In this document: piece by piece, positions 32,846 to 44,779 of the stretch
Numbering within the stretch: position 1 is the stretch's first letter
Layout: every line of letters begins with the position of its first letter
Source of the DNA: Astropecten irregularis
Lineage: Eukaryota; Echinodermata; Asteroidea; Paxillosida; Astropectinidae
Reading direction: 5' to 3'
DNA: 64,000 bases
Assembly: GCA_963971285.1 (NCBI GenBank)
Contig: OZ020262.1
Coordinates: forward strand, 7,101,036 to 7,165,035
Notes under the pieces: model-generated
What the model saw: the letters and a program-made list of their open reading frames with translations, nothing else
What the model was told of the DNA's origin: nothing
Databases searched by the model: none
Made by a program: the position numbers and the translations under genes

Positions 32846-32945
32846 GGAAACAAACAAACAAACAAAAAGATAAATATATAAACAAACAAACAAACAAACA
32901 AACAAACAAACACCCCAACACCCCAGCACCCCAACAAACAAACAA
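32846..32945. repeat. (AAAC)n microsatellite
   Basis: AACA/AAAC tetramer tract of about 100 bp, just upstream of the ceramidase exon at 32840; read on the minus strand it forms the polypyrimidine (TTTG)n track before the acceptor. Confidence 0.85.
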
Positions 32946-33014
32946 TCAAACATGCAGGCAATGCATGACTTTCGTGCTTAAAAGTTATATCATACTTTGG
33001 TTTTTTTTTTGTCA

Positions 33015-33330
33015 AAGAAATGCAGTTTCATGGGCAAAAAAAATCAATGAAGATACAGTAACAGTCATCTGTGAAATGTTCAGTCCTATAACGGTGGCCA
33101 CTTTTTGAGAAAACAGTGAAAAACAGCCACAGTATTTCTGAAGTCTTTTCTCTTTTAATTTTGAAGATCTAAAATAATTTTGGTCATTGGTTTAACTTTT
33201 TTCTGGATAAATACAGTATTTCAGGCAGAAAAAGTTTAACAGTATGTTTCAAGCATCATCATCTTTATACCCTGTAGGTTAGAGTTACATCCGATGAAGA
33301 TTTATGTTTTGCATGCCATAACCATGATGA
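33015..33330. repeat. About 330-bp dispersed repeat, third copy
   Basis: Carries ATCAATGAAGATACAGTAAC, the CTGTGAAATGTTCAGTCC block and CATCATCATCTTTATACCC as in the copy at 60-405. It lies between the ceramidase exon at 32840 and the assembly gap. Confidence 0.65.
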
Positions 33331-33415
33331 ACATTTTCATAAGAATCGGCGCCCACGTTGTTTGAGCAAACACTGATTTATGAATGGTGTGTGTTTTGTA
33401 TACGTGCCTTGTGTT

Positions 33416-33615
33416 NNNNNNNNNNNNNNNNNNNNNNNNNNNNNNNNNNNNNNNNNNNNNNNNNNNNNNNNNNNNNNNNNNNNNNNNNNNNNNNNNNNNN
33501 NNNNNNNNNNNNNNNNNNNNNNNNNNNNNNNNNNNNNNNNNNNNNNNNNNNNNNNNNNNNNNNNNNNNNNNNNNNNNNNNNNNNNNNNNNNNNNNNNNNN
33601 NNNNNNNNNNNNNNN
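33416..33615. other. Assembly gap (200 N)
   Basis: Exactly 200 unknown bases, which is often a placeholder, so the true size is unknown. It is upstream of the ceramidase exon at 32840 and within reach of its missing first exon. Translations crossing it are artefacts. Confidence 0.98.
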
Positions 33616-34020
33616 TGATTTTTTTTTCACGTGTAGCGGCGCTCTATAATAGTACCCAATGTATACTAGAGCACGAAAATAGACGGACAATAATTTACTA
33701 AGTCATGCACCATTCTATTACTGGTTAAATTTTACAAGAGGGCGCTCTTTAATTTGACCGTGGAGAGGCAATTTTTTAAATTATTTTGTAGAGCATGGGT
33801 AACTTACTACTTACTAGGCATAATCTTTCCTAATAATTGCAGATTAAAAATTAGAACTTATTTATAAATGGTCTGATTAGGCTTTGAGTTTCTTTTCTGT
33901 CTCTCTCCATGGCTGAACTAAACTGTCTTGAAATATTTCGACACCCCCACAAACTATTGCCACGCCTTCAATTCATGAACAAGGAAGACAATGTTATCAC
34001 AAAATATACGTTCCAATATC

Positions 34021-34151
34021 GGATGCGTTCGTTTAGATTCGACGAGTCGACTCTAGTCAACCTCGTCCGCACTTTGGCTTGCTTTGTGCAGTATGCGTGC
34101 GACCTTTCAAAGGTCAGGGCTGTCCCGTGAAAGGTAAACGAACGAAAACAC
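34021..34151. repeat. Diverged foldback element with CGTTCGTTTAG ends
   Basis: GGATGCGTTCGTTTAGATTCG and GTAAACGAACGAAAACACC are inverted, with the inner AGTCAACCTCGTCC block shared with 28824-28942. It lies about 180 bp before the MFSD1 start codon. Confidence 0.6.
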
Positions 34152-34328
34152 CAAACACTCGTGATCAGACGTCAGGTGTCCAATCCCCTACTACACAAAT
34201 TGCACGGGACATAGAAACAGACTGGTACCGATGTTGACCAACTCGCGACAGGCCCCCATAAACTAGGAAAACTGTTGGAAAATGATGACAATATTACCGA
34301 TAGAATAAGACAATTTCCTGAAATTAAG

Positions 34329-37300
34329 ATGGCAGACGGCAATAGCTACTTCAATGATGCTTCAACAGGCATCATCAATAATGAAATCGAGGGCAACGAC
34401 GAGGCAGCTTTACTCGGAAGTAGACGTGATAGCGATGATGTAGAATACAGCAGGCCCCTAACGGGTTGTGGTGCATTCAGGCTGTGTGATCCTAGGAGCG
34501 CTTGGCATCGATACTCATTCGTGCTGGTCCTGACTTGTCTGCTTAGCTTTGGTGGGCATCCAACAAAATTCAGCCTCCATTTTATCATTCATTATATTAC
34601 GTAAATGATGATGTTCAGTAAATTGTGAAAAACCATGAAAACATGACACTAGACTAGGGCCTACTGTGATTGTGCGAATGAGAATTCAATTCGGGTTTTG
34701 TTTGTATTGTAAATTAAATATACATGACTCCCATGCATTGAATTGGCCCCAAAAAGAAAGCAATTAAGTCAATTATTCCCCAATATTACAACAAGGCTTG
34801 TGTATATTAGTATTAGGGCTGCCACACAAGAATGTTGGATTTCACACAGAAGTGTGATTTCAATCGTAACTCAAGTTATGAAGTATAACCCACCGTATCC
34901 TGCGTGGGGCTGTAATGCATCACAAGTCCTACGATTGATAGTAAGTTACGATGAGTTTGGTGAAATCGACCCCAGGAAGTACCAAAAAAGCGGAGAGTTG
35001 TGGAACATTGGACTTGTTACAATGATTGTAACCCTTCGCTTTGGTCTGTTATGATCATGACAACTGTCCGCAATCCTACAATATGAGATGCCCATTTATT
35101 ATACCAAATCAGGTGAAGCTGGATTGTAATTTGTGTAACTGCCTAAGAACCTATGTTACAACAACCAATTATTTATTTGTTTTCATCCATTCCAGGGAGT
35201 TATTTCTGTTATGACACGCCGTCTGCCCTTGAAGAAGTCATAAAGGATGTAAGTTACATAATGTTTGTCTTATTTCATTCAATGGTGCCTAGAACTTCAG
35301 TTTTCGTGCCACAGTCTTGACCATTTGACATGCTTCTTGGTCATTGTCGAAATGGCAGTTAAGACAAAAGAGCAACAGGTCACTTTTGACAATTATTTAT
35401 TTCTCTAGACATTTGCAGTGTCCAGTACAACTGTAAAATTAAGAATTTGTCAAGTTGCAGATTACTGACCAGCAATGTCTAGTTAGAAGTGTAAATGGAC
35501 TTTACACCGTTTTTTGTTACAGGATCTTGAAATTGACACGTCATCCTATGTGTTGCTGTACTCTCTGTACTCGTGGCCAAATGTTGTTCTCTGTTTCTTC
35601 GGCGGATTCCTCATCGACAGGGTCTTTGGGGTCAGGTCAGTAAATAATATAAAATATCATCGGTACAATTGTTTCTACAAAAGAAAAACAATGGCAAAGT
35701 TGTAACCTTTTGTTGGATAACCAATTTGTATTTTTCTTGGTGTTTTTTATTGCAGAATTGGAACTTTGGTCTTTGGTGGACTGGTTCTTGTAGGACAGGT
35801 AAAATTCTTCGTTTTTTTTGGTGTCGTGAAAGATGTGTGGTTTATCTTCCCAGATCATCTTCCCAGATTGTTGATTGTTTGAATGCCAGTAACTTGTAAT
35901 ACAATTACTAGTAAAGTTTCAGGTCGAGAAGAATCGTACGTTGACAAGCCATTGTGTTTGGGACAATAAGGTGGACTAAATCGATTTCACAAATTCCTTT
36001 TCTGCCCACAGATAATTTTCGCAGTCGGTGCCCTCTTCAATAACTTCCTCTGCATGGAAGCAGGACGATTTGTCTTTGGGTGAGTAACTGGAAAAAGTTG
36101 ATTTCAAAACGGATGAAACGGTTTTGTAATGTATCCAGGTTTCTGTAAAATTACAATTTCTTAAAAGACTTCAGAACTGTGGTGAAATTTTATTATTTTT
36201 CTTTTTTGCAGGCTTGGTGGGGAAAATTTGGCTGTAGCACAGAATACGTACGCAGTGACATGGTTCAAAGAGAAGGAACTGAATATGGTGTTTGGTCTGC
36301 AGCTAAGCTTCTCTAGAATTGTGAGTGGATACGTCGATTTTTGTTTTCCAGCCTAACCTTAGAAAACCTGACCAACTTTAAGTGTCAACTTTACCCTAAC
36401 CCACCTCCATAGCAGGGATGACCACATAGGAAACTGTGGTAAGTGTGGTATCCTGAATACCACAATACACCACAGTGTGGTTTGTGTGGTAATGCATGGT
36501 TTATAATCCATGTACCCCTGTGGAGACTGGTAAGCAGCTCTTGTTTTGATGTTACATTATGATTACTAATTGACACATACCTGATTTCCTGCTCTTTAGG
36601 GTAGCACACTGAACATGAACACGAACAAGCCGATCTATGACTCGCTGGACCCGGACTTAGAGCCATACCAACGGCTGGGATACACCCTCCTAGTAGGTAA
36701 GAGAAGACAGAATGTTGCATTAAGATCTTCATTCACTTGGGGCCTGTTTGTTTTGCCGCGGATCCTGGTCGCCATATTAGATCTTGCAAAGCCACGTCGC
36801 AGGAAGGATATGCTAAAATGCGATCCACAGCAGCTTTTGAGTGCCGGATCACTGATCGCGTTCCTGAAACAAACAGGCCCTTGTTTCTGTCATTTATTTG
36901 CAGTCCAATCTGTTCAGACTCGACTCACAAGTGTCAAGTCTGGCAATGCCAGGTCTTGTCAAGTTCTTGTCGAGTCCTGGGTTCTCCAGCCGAGTTTCAA
37001 ACAACTCATCCTGATTTTGTGTCTGGTACCTTTTGCCTGTACTTTCCTTCAGGAGTGGCCATGTGTGTGTTTTCTTTGATTTGCGGGGTCGTGATCGGCG
37101 TTCTAGACTTCCGAGCCGAGAAGATACTCAAGAGAAAGAAGGCCAGCACAGGTAAGTGATCTATTCCGAGCAAATGCCATTCTGAAATATAAGTGCTTGA
37201 AACGTCAGACCCTCCTAACTCCAAGCATTTTTATATATTTCAGCTGATGAGCAGTTTGCAGCAGTTTATTACTTGTACTGAAATAAATGACAGCATTCCA

Positions 37301-39625
37301 TTGTTTTGTTTCATATGCAAACTTAATTCAGTATAAAAATGATGTAAATCACAGAGGGACTAGCGTTGAATGCCAAATTATGTACAATTCGCTACTTATT
37401 TAGTGAGTCCATCAAAACGTTGAATAACACTTCAGTTTGTTCCAGTATCAGTAGTGTACCCAGTGGGGGAGGGCAGGGGGGCAGACTGACCCCCTGGATG
37501 ACTTCAATGGGGACGGAGGAGCAAAAAAATGGAGAGGGGTAGGGAGAAAGTGGAGGGAAAAAGGTGGGAAAATAGGGACGATTTATGATTTCTAGAAGTT
37601 TTGACTGATTCCTTTGGTTGTTCTCAGGCGAGGTGATTCAAATCAGCGATGTCAAGGATTTCCCTCTCAGTCTGTGGCTGATTTTCCTCATCTGTGTCTT
37701 CTACTACGTCACTGTCTTTCCGTTCATCGGCATTGGAGTGTAAGTTTCTATCAATCTATTTGTATTTCAAAAATCGAACATGAGGCACTGAGCACAGAGT
37801 GAAATTCTGTTTGAATGTGGTTAGTTGGCTTACAGGGGCCAATTTCACAGCCCTGCTTAGCACACAAACATTTTCTAACCATGATATTTCTGTTAATAAA
37901 AACAGGATTAATAACCAAATTATCATGTGCTGTGTGTCACTTGTGATTGTTCTTTGGCCGTTGTTCACTGACCATGAATATCAAATGGAATTTGGAATGC
38001 CGGTTGGTTTTATTGGGCGAGAGATTTTTGTGCTAAGCAATTTTTTGTGCTTAGCAGCTCCATGAAATTGGCCCTAGATCTTAGAAAGTGCTTGCCTCAT
38101 TTATGGAAGGTTTACTCTTCGTAAATGTGATGAAAGCTGGATTTCTATCGCTAATTTAGAATCAGATTTTAGAGATAAGCTGTAATAAGATACATACTTT
38201 TTCATAGTCCATGGAGGCACTTGTCCAGCATTCTCATTCTGTTCTTGTCTTGCAGTGTCTTCTTCCTTGAGAAGTATCAGCTGGACCAGGCTAATGCGAG
38301 CATCGTCAACAGTCTGGTCTACTTCATCTCGGCCGGAGCCTCGCCCTTGTTCGGCTTCATCGTGGACAAGACCGGTCGGAACATCTTCTGGGTCATGCTG
38401 GGGACCGTCATCACCCTGGGCTGCCACATGACGTTGGCGTTCACTTTCATCACGCCATACGTCGTCATGGTAAGCTCGGAATTTCATTTTGTCCATGTCG
38501 GAGCTTTTACATATGGTAAGACATCCTTAGGCTGCATCCGAATCTGTTGTCTAGAGCTAGGTCTAGGTCTTCGCTCCATCGGAAATACTTGGAGACACCA
38601 AGACAATAGACCTAGCCGTAGCTCTGGAAGCCCGTTTTGGACACGGCCTTTGGACTATTGATTGACTTCCTGTTTTTTGTTGTCCGTCTTCTTTCAGAGT
38701 GTGATGGGACTGGCCTACTCTATACTGGCGTGTTCACTGTGGCCCCTGGTTGCGTTCATCATGCCCAAACATCAAGTGGGCACATCTTATGGATTGTAAG
38801 TACCATAATCATCCACTGATCAGATTGCTTTGAGTTAAACCAGAGAATCGAACCGTGAAACTGTGCTAGACCCCGCTGCAGTAGTCAGCCATAGTTCCTC
38901 AGGATATTTCATTTAAAGTAGGAATTGAAGAAATACAACCAATAGACCATTCCGGCTTTGCTCTTAAGCCCCGCTCACATGTGTGTTTTACATACAGCAT
39001 GCGAGTTTGACCGAGGCTTTCATGGTCACCTGATTAAAAGGCATTTTCCAATTGGTCAAAGCGTACAAAGTGGAGGGGTCCACTGCTGGTCAAGGTGTAG
39101 ACAGGGAGGGGTAAGGGTGTGAAATCGCAGTCAAACCTCCCTTGTGCATAAGGGAAAGAGCAAACTTGTACATGCAGCCGTAGGAAACAAATCAGAGGAG
39201 ATCCTGTAGTATGACCCAAAGAAAACAGTTTAATCTCCGTCACTGTTGTCCCTTATACAGCATGCAGTCCATCCAGAACTTGGGTCTTGCCGTGGTTTCC
39301 CTCATCATTGGTATGATAGTAGACAGCAGCGGCTATTTGATACTCGAGGTCTTCCTGTGCGCCTTGTTATGCGGTAAGTCATGAAACTGCCAAAAGTTTA
39401 TAACCAAAGAGTAGATGGAAGTAGAACATCTCCTCAGCTTCATGCAGTGTCTTGACGTTGACAACCAATGACTTTTTTTCCTCTGCAGTTGCCCTTGTGT
39501 TTTGCGTACTGCTGTATCTCCTGGACGCCTCACAGGGTACCGGTCTGAACCTGTCGGCCAAACAGCGCGAAGAACGCAAAGCTGCCAAGGAGATGAAAAG
39601 CCTGGAAACAGAGAAAGATAAATAA
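34329..39625 (+). CDS. MFSD1: MFSD1, lysosomal major facilitator transporter (complete)
   Basis: Twelve-helix MFS carrier; in mammals a lysosomal dipeptide exporter that works with the partner GLMP. Thirteen coding exons: 34329-34551, 35196-35248, 35523-35635, 35756-35798, 36012-36079, 36212-36320, 36600-36696, 37053-37151, 37628-37739, 38256-38469, 38698-38795, 39261-39373, 39489-39625. Total 492 aa (human about 465), all GT-AG, in frame throughout. Start ATG at 34329 with A at -3. The N-tail has a D-E-A-A-L-L dileucine signal for lysosomal sorting. Very strong family matches: YSWPNVVLCFFGGFLIDR, RFVFGLGGENLAVAQNTYA, KELNMVFGLQLSFSRIGST, GEVIQISDVKDFPLSLWLIF, FGFIVDKTGRNIFWVM, and FMQSIQNLGLAVVSLI. 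The extra length is mainly in the N-terminal tail. Introns 1, 6, 7 and 9 carry repeats. It is head to head with the ceramidase gene. Confidence 0.97.
34810..34973. repeat. ATCGTAACT foldback family copy in MFSD1 intron 1
   Basis: Contains GATTTCAATCGTAACTC and the mirrored AGTTACGATGAGTTTGGTG, ending GAAATCGACCCC. Orientation is opposite to a partial relative at 15540-15640. Confidence 0.7.
36400..36560. repeat. Dispersed repeat, ACCACAATACACCACAGTG unit, copy 1
   Basis: In MFSD1 intron 6. The block ACCACAATACACCACAGTG, then GGTAATGCATGGTTTAT and GGAGACTGGTAAGCAGCTC, recurs in the same order and orientation at 47880-47990. No inverted ends seen. Confidence 0.75.
36739..36882. repeat. Foldback element in MFSD1 intron 7
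   Basis: GGGGCCTGTTTGTTT at the left is mirrored by GAAACAAACAGGCCC at the right. Inner arms GCCGCGGATCCTGGTCGCC and GGATCACTGATCGCG show weaker pairing. About 144 bp, starting 42 bp after exon 7; a long chance frame runs through it. Confidence 0.7.
37834..38075. repeat. GGCCAATTTCAT foldback family, subtype B, in MFSD1 intron 9
   Basis: Starts GGGGCCAATTTCACAGCCC and ends GCTCCATGAAATTGGCCC, about 242 bp. Its interior GACCATGAATATCAAATGGA is shared with the other subtype B copies. Confidence 0.85.
38528..38652. repeat. Foldback element in MFSD1 intron 10
   Basis: GTCTAGAGCTAGGTCTAGGTC pairs with ACCTAGCCGTAGCTCTGG over imperfect arms, with the outer ends GCTGCATCCGAA and TTTTGGACACGGC only loosely matching. 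Short and low in copy number here. Confidence 0.5.
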
Positions 39626-41060
39626 GCGGAATTCAGCTGTGAATGAGATGTCTAATCATGTTTTTCCAGGATTTTTTTTCATAAAGATCCTGCTAGGATC
39701 AAAACGTGTCAGGCCCACCTAACTCCAAATATTTTTTTTTCATTCTACATTTTTGTCTACTTTGCAGTCTTAAGCAACTCCCGGTAATGAGCACTAGCAT
39801 ATTTTCCAGTTGACACCATTGTTTCCATGTGCACTGCCACATCTTAAGACTGAAAGTAGTAGTGTTCATTTGTACTGTACTCGGAAATATATACTAAGAT
39901 TAAATGACTTGAGTAGGGTGGTCTGTCCATTCAGATACCGGTATGACAGTAAGCAGGAATTAACTTTTTTTAAGTTTCTTCTCTCTGTGCAGTTTAGATA
40001 AAGAGAAACTCTTAGAGAGAGAAACCATGGGTCCAGAATTAATTAGTTGACCTCTTTAATTTGAGATGTGCCATATAATCAATGCACAATTACAGATAAA
40101 GTGAACATATTTTATACAAACACATCGTAAACTGTTAAGGAAGAGGTGATCGACGTCACGCGATTTCGTGTTGCTGGTAGTGATGTTTTGGCTGCTGTCT
40201 GATGAAGGCACTGCCACATCTTAAGACTAAAAGTAGCAGTGTTCAGTTGCCCGATGAAGGCTAGCAATACCAGCAGCCAAAACGTCGCTACCAGCAACAC
40301 AACATCGCTTAACGTCGATCACCTCTTCCTAAACCTGTATTTACCGGGATGAATAATCCTTTCCTTTCTTTTGATATCGTAAACTGTCATGAATTTAAAA
40401 AGTCAACTCTGCCAGATATTGTATGGAATACAATTTGTACTGCTGATTGCGTCTAAATCAAAGTTTATATAAATATATCAGTCATATTTTGCTGTAACTG
40501 CATAAATTGACAATCCTGCCTAAATATTTGCCACTTCTATGTGTTTTGCCACATTAAAACTGACATAATCAGACTAATGTCAAAATGTTCATGTTGACGA
40601 ATTTAGAATTCAAGTGATAACTATTTACTGGTTGGTCTTGTTGAGAGGAATAATTCCAGATGCAAGCTAAAATTTGTGTTTTTGTTGTTTTGTTAAAAAA
40701 AGGTGAAAATATAACTTGTCACTTTTAAAACGAACCTTTTTAGTTCCTTTTCGAAAAACCATGGGTTAATTTTGTATACTTTATCAAGTTTAGTCTTCTC
40801 TTATGAAAACGCGCGTTTATTTTTGTAAAATCTATACAATGATTTTAGGTGAATATGAAATCCATAAAAAATTGCAAAAAGCAATTTGTTACTGCATACT
40901 TTGATTCAACTTAATCATATTTTGAACATTATTAACATACATTTGCTTTGAAATAGGTTATGTACTGTACTCAAAACTATCATGGATAGCATAGCAGAGT
41001 TAGTCTTATAATCTTATTTACAGACATTGATGAATAATAAATATATTTGGTGCATAATTT
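39626..41060 (+). other. MFSD1 3' UTR with probable poly(A) signal
   Basis: AT-rich sequence without frames after the stop at 39623-39625. An AATAAA at 41036-41041, followed by T-rich and TG-rich sequence (ATTTGGTGCATAATTTGTAC; TTGTCTTCTG), is the best transcript end. The region holds a direct repeat (39831-39869 and 40208-40246) and a foldback pair (arms 40138-40199 and 40270-40331). The UTR extent is inferred. Confidence 0.5.
40138..40331. repeat. Foldback element in MFSD1 3' UTR
   Basis: GAAGAGGTGATCGACGTCACG and its mirror CGTCGATCACCTCTTCC are the outer arms. TGTTGCTGGTAGTGATGTTTTG and the mirrored AAAACGTCGCTACCAGCAACA form the inner arms. If transcribed it would make a stem of about 60 bp, interrupted by a 70-bp loop that contains one copy of a direct repeat. 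Confidence 0.75.
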
Positions 41061-43897
41061 GTACACATTGTCTTCTGATGATTTGATTTTTTGAGTTATA
41101 AAAATCTTCAATGGTATACATGAATTGGATATGGAGTGAGGAATCTATGGCAGTATGATACTACCTTCAAGATGAACTAACGTTTCAGCCAAATACGAGA
41201 ACGCCAGTCTTTTGAGTACCTTAGAAGTACTGGTCGCCCGTCCGCGCCCTTTTCGAAACCGTGATGTTTTGCATAATAATAGGCCTAACTTCGACTCCAA
41301 TTATGAGTGTTACAACTAAATAAATGTTCGTATGAGAAATGGGGCTTTGGGGGAAATTTCGAATACATCTAGTAATCACTATTGAACACCAAAGCGCGGA
41401 GATTCACTCCTTCAACGAAAGACCAAGTTGTACTTTCACTGAGCAATATTGGGTCACGGTGACGCAGACTAGAAGTACGGGCAAAAGCTTGGCAGCTTGG
41501 CGCTAGGTCCCCGAGAGTAAAGCCGTATACATGTAGTAGGCTATAGGCCCACGCGTATACGGTCAGGCCGACCCGTGAAATGTAAAATACTTTGCAAATA
41601 TCTTACCTGTTTTTTCCGGGTCTGTTGCAAAGCCAGTTTTTGCTCTGGAAGTCACTTGCGTATTACTGAAGACCCTGACGAAGGCACTAGGCGGCAGCGA
41701 AGCGAGAATTCTCTGCCACGATACCTGTGCAGAAATCAAAAACTACGCGCCGAAACCGCATGGTGAGCACATGGCGACTATTTTGACCGTCTTGGTTCCT
41801 GACTTCTTTGACCATATGCGTGACACAAGAAAGCACCCGACTAATGAACGCAGGCGGCTTCTGATTGGCTAGGCTGTGAGTAAGATGTTGAGCAGACGTT
41901 TTAGAATGACGCCACGTTGCGTGTTAAGTCTGCGTCGAGTTAGCACTGAAACCCCAAAATATTCATGCCACTTTTTGTATCGTGCTCAAGTTTTTTGGTC
42001 GGCCACTGATCAAACAATGTTTTATGTTTACTTTTCTTGAAGCTTTTGAACAAAAAGAAAAGAACAAGACAACAAACGAATATTAGTTACTGGTTTGAAA
42101 GCATTTAATTCACTTTTCCCGCATTTGGTATGTACACAAGTGTTTCTACACATATTTAACAGTGCAAAAAAGCAAGTCCCTGATTTGTGCAGTGCTTTTT
42201 AATTGTTACCAAAAAAGGCACCGCCCGAAATAAAAGTAAAACAAATCACAGGGTTTTTGGCTTACATGGGGGTGATGTTTTACATAACAACTGCCTTCTT
42301 CACATCGTTCAGTTTCTGCCACAGAAATATAGCACTCAGTATTTACATGCAAACAGATAAATATCAAGTCAGTAGGTAAGCTTTTCTCAACGACCAAGTT
42401 GAAATCACAACTTGTAACGAGAAAGATACATTGTCCAATTTGTTCATTACATACAAAGAGACAGCACCATGATTATGTTGTTGTTTTTTCATACAAATCA
42501 ATACGTCTGGCCGGCCGTAACAATTATGGCGCCAAAACATTTTCGATGCAGAACTTTTGATTCAATTGTATTTAAAATATACATTTCTTAGCACCGAGTG
42601 GCCATTTTGTTTTCAAATACGGTGTGCATGTCCCAAAGCCTTGAATATGCAGTGTCTTTTGATAACCTAGGTAACCAGTTCGATACAAAAACGCTACTTA
42701 ACCTCACATTATTTGGGTAAGGAAAAGTTGAACAAAAATCAGGTAAATAAGTTGGTTTCCGTGTATAAAATCTAGCACAACAGTAGCAGACAATCGAAAT
42801 GTAGGCCTACCAACAGTTAATAATGGCATAATTCATTTAATATTGTCATGACCTGACTCACTTTGACCAATGAGGGCAGCACACACTTTGGGTGAATGCA
42901 TTCGCTAGCCTCATTTCAAGGTGACTATAAATAAAATAGTTTTTTTTTATCTCAAGTCTAGAATCATACTGCACTATAGTTACGTTACACGGCACACAAT
43001 TAAATTCCAAATAAGGAAAGGCATGATGCTTATGTGTTCCCATATTTTCAGCAAAGATACAAAAAAAAAAAACAATCAGGGACTGAAATAAACAAATAAA
43101 CAAGCCTTTCCACACCTTCCCCAAAACATATTTATACATATTTGATCACAAACATTCAAATTCTTGGATTTTGCAAACACTACAACACTTTAACTACAGA
43201 TACAATATTTCTTCAGAAATACCGATTCTTCCTCTTTCTTTTTTACAACGACACTGAGCTATTAAAAAAATATTCACAAACCTCTTAAATACAAATATAT
43301 TTGTATCAGTTAGACATTTTTAATTTTTAGTTAAGACATTTAAATTAGACATAAAAGACTTTTGGTATTAATTTTAAGAAGAATACATTTTTTTCTTTTC
43401 AAACCCTGCGTTGGACAAACTTGTCTGGCTGGACGGCATGATGGTTTTAATATGACAAAACAATATTAGTTACCACTCTCACAAATGAGACATGGTTAGA
43501 CCGTGAAAACAATTGAAATAACCTTTGTGGGCAAAGGATAAATCAAGTTTCAGGCAAAAAACAAAAGTACTGGTAATTCACTTGTAATAAACATATAATA
43601 TATTTTATTTTAACCAAATAAATGAACTTGATGTCAAACACTGAGGGAAGGAATAGGTCACTTGGGGAGCACCTACCCCACCTTGTAAAACATCTGTGTC
43701 TTGTTCTTCTAATGTGCCCCTGGGTGGTGCTTTCCCCACCCAAAAGGTTCGAAGCTGGGGGCTGATGAGATCACAGTTCTTCTCTTCTGTATAAATTAAC
43801 TACGGAAGCAATATTGATAATTTTCTTCAATTCTGAAAAGAGACAACTGGGGACTAGTTGTAGTTGGCGTCCCAAGTACAACCAAGATTAAGTAGGC

Positions 43898-43972
43898 TGG
43901 TTATCTTAGCTCAGCTGGTAGGACACTAGTACCACCATCTATAGGTATCAGGTTCAATTCCTGTTTATACCA
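43898..43972 (+). mobile_element. tRNA-derived SINE head or tRNA pseudogene
   Basis: GTTATCTTAGCTCAGCTGGTAGGACAC is a good A-box region and CAGGTTCAATTCCTG a good B-box/T-loop region, about 30 bp apart. The acceptor stem (GCTGGTTA against TTTATACC) does not pair well, so it is not called a functional tRNA. Confidence 0.55.
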
Positions 43973-44529
43973 AATTAGCATATGGTACAATAAATAACTA
44001 AAGCTTGCTTACCAATAACCTAAAATAAATATGACTACTATTTTACTCTGAATAATATATCACTCCATTTCCTAAATGACCAAAGTACTTCAAGTTATCC
44101 TGAATGAATATGCGGTATACTCCTACAACATAATTGGAACTTGTAATATGTGATGATATACAATTTGAAAGAGCCCACTTAACAGATGTTCATATCTCGT
44201 TATAAAAGTACAAATTTGCTAATATATTTTCGTAAAGCTTTGACATTTAATTCATATCCTAAATAAGAACGGTTTGAGACATTCAAGGCACAAATATACA
44301 AACTTGGAAATATCTCGTTTAAATATGTAACACCACAAGATCTAAAATCTACACAGGTTTTTAATTAAAATAAATATCAAAATAATGACAAGTGTTTTGA
44401 TAAGCGTAGTGCGCTAACAACAAAAGTGAGATTTTTGTCTCATTATTATGCAAATATTAACTTGTCTACCAAACTCTCAGTATATTTATTTCACAAAAAA
44501 TAATTTTTAGTTGGGTTCCTTTGGGTGCT

Positions 44530-44779
44530 GGGGCCAATTTCATAGAACTACTTACCCACCAAAATTTGCTTAAGCACCCAAAACATTGGTAAATAAAATC
44601 AGTATTGCAGCCATAACTCCTTGTGAATGTTATGCTCAACAAACAATGACCGAATACAAGTCAAAAGCAGTAAACATCACATGAACATTTGGTTGGTAAA
44701 TGGTAATCATGTTTGATCACAGAAGACTTTTCATGCTTTAGCAAATTCTGTGCTTAAGCATCTCTATGAAATTGGCCCT
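44530..44779. repeat. GGCCAATTTCAT foldback family, subtype A
   Basis: Starts GGGGCCAATTTCATAGAAC, ends CATCTCTATGAAATTGGCCC, with TGTTATGCTCAACAAACAATG inside. Confidence 0.85.

Noticed and set aside
33337..33701. Open frames of 86-117 codons
   Set aside because: They cross the 200-N gap and consist mostly of unknown residues.
36615..37079. 154-codon frame reading out of MFSD1 exon 7
   Set aside because: Exon 7 joins exon 8 in phase at GTA G|GT...AG|GA with strong family similarity; the long frame is intron read-through across a foldback element.
43898..43972. Functional tRNA gene
   Set aside because: A- and B-box motifs are good but the acceptor stem does not pair and there is no clean anticodon arm; a SINE head or tRNA pseudogene is more likely.
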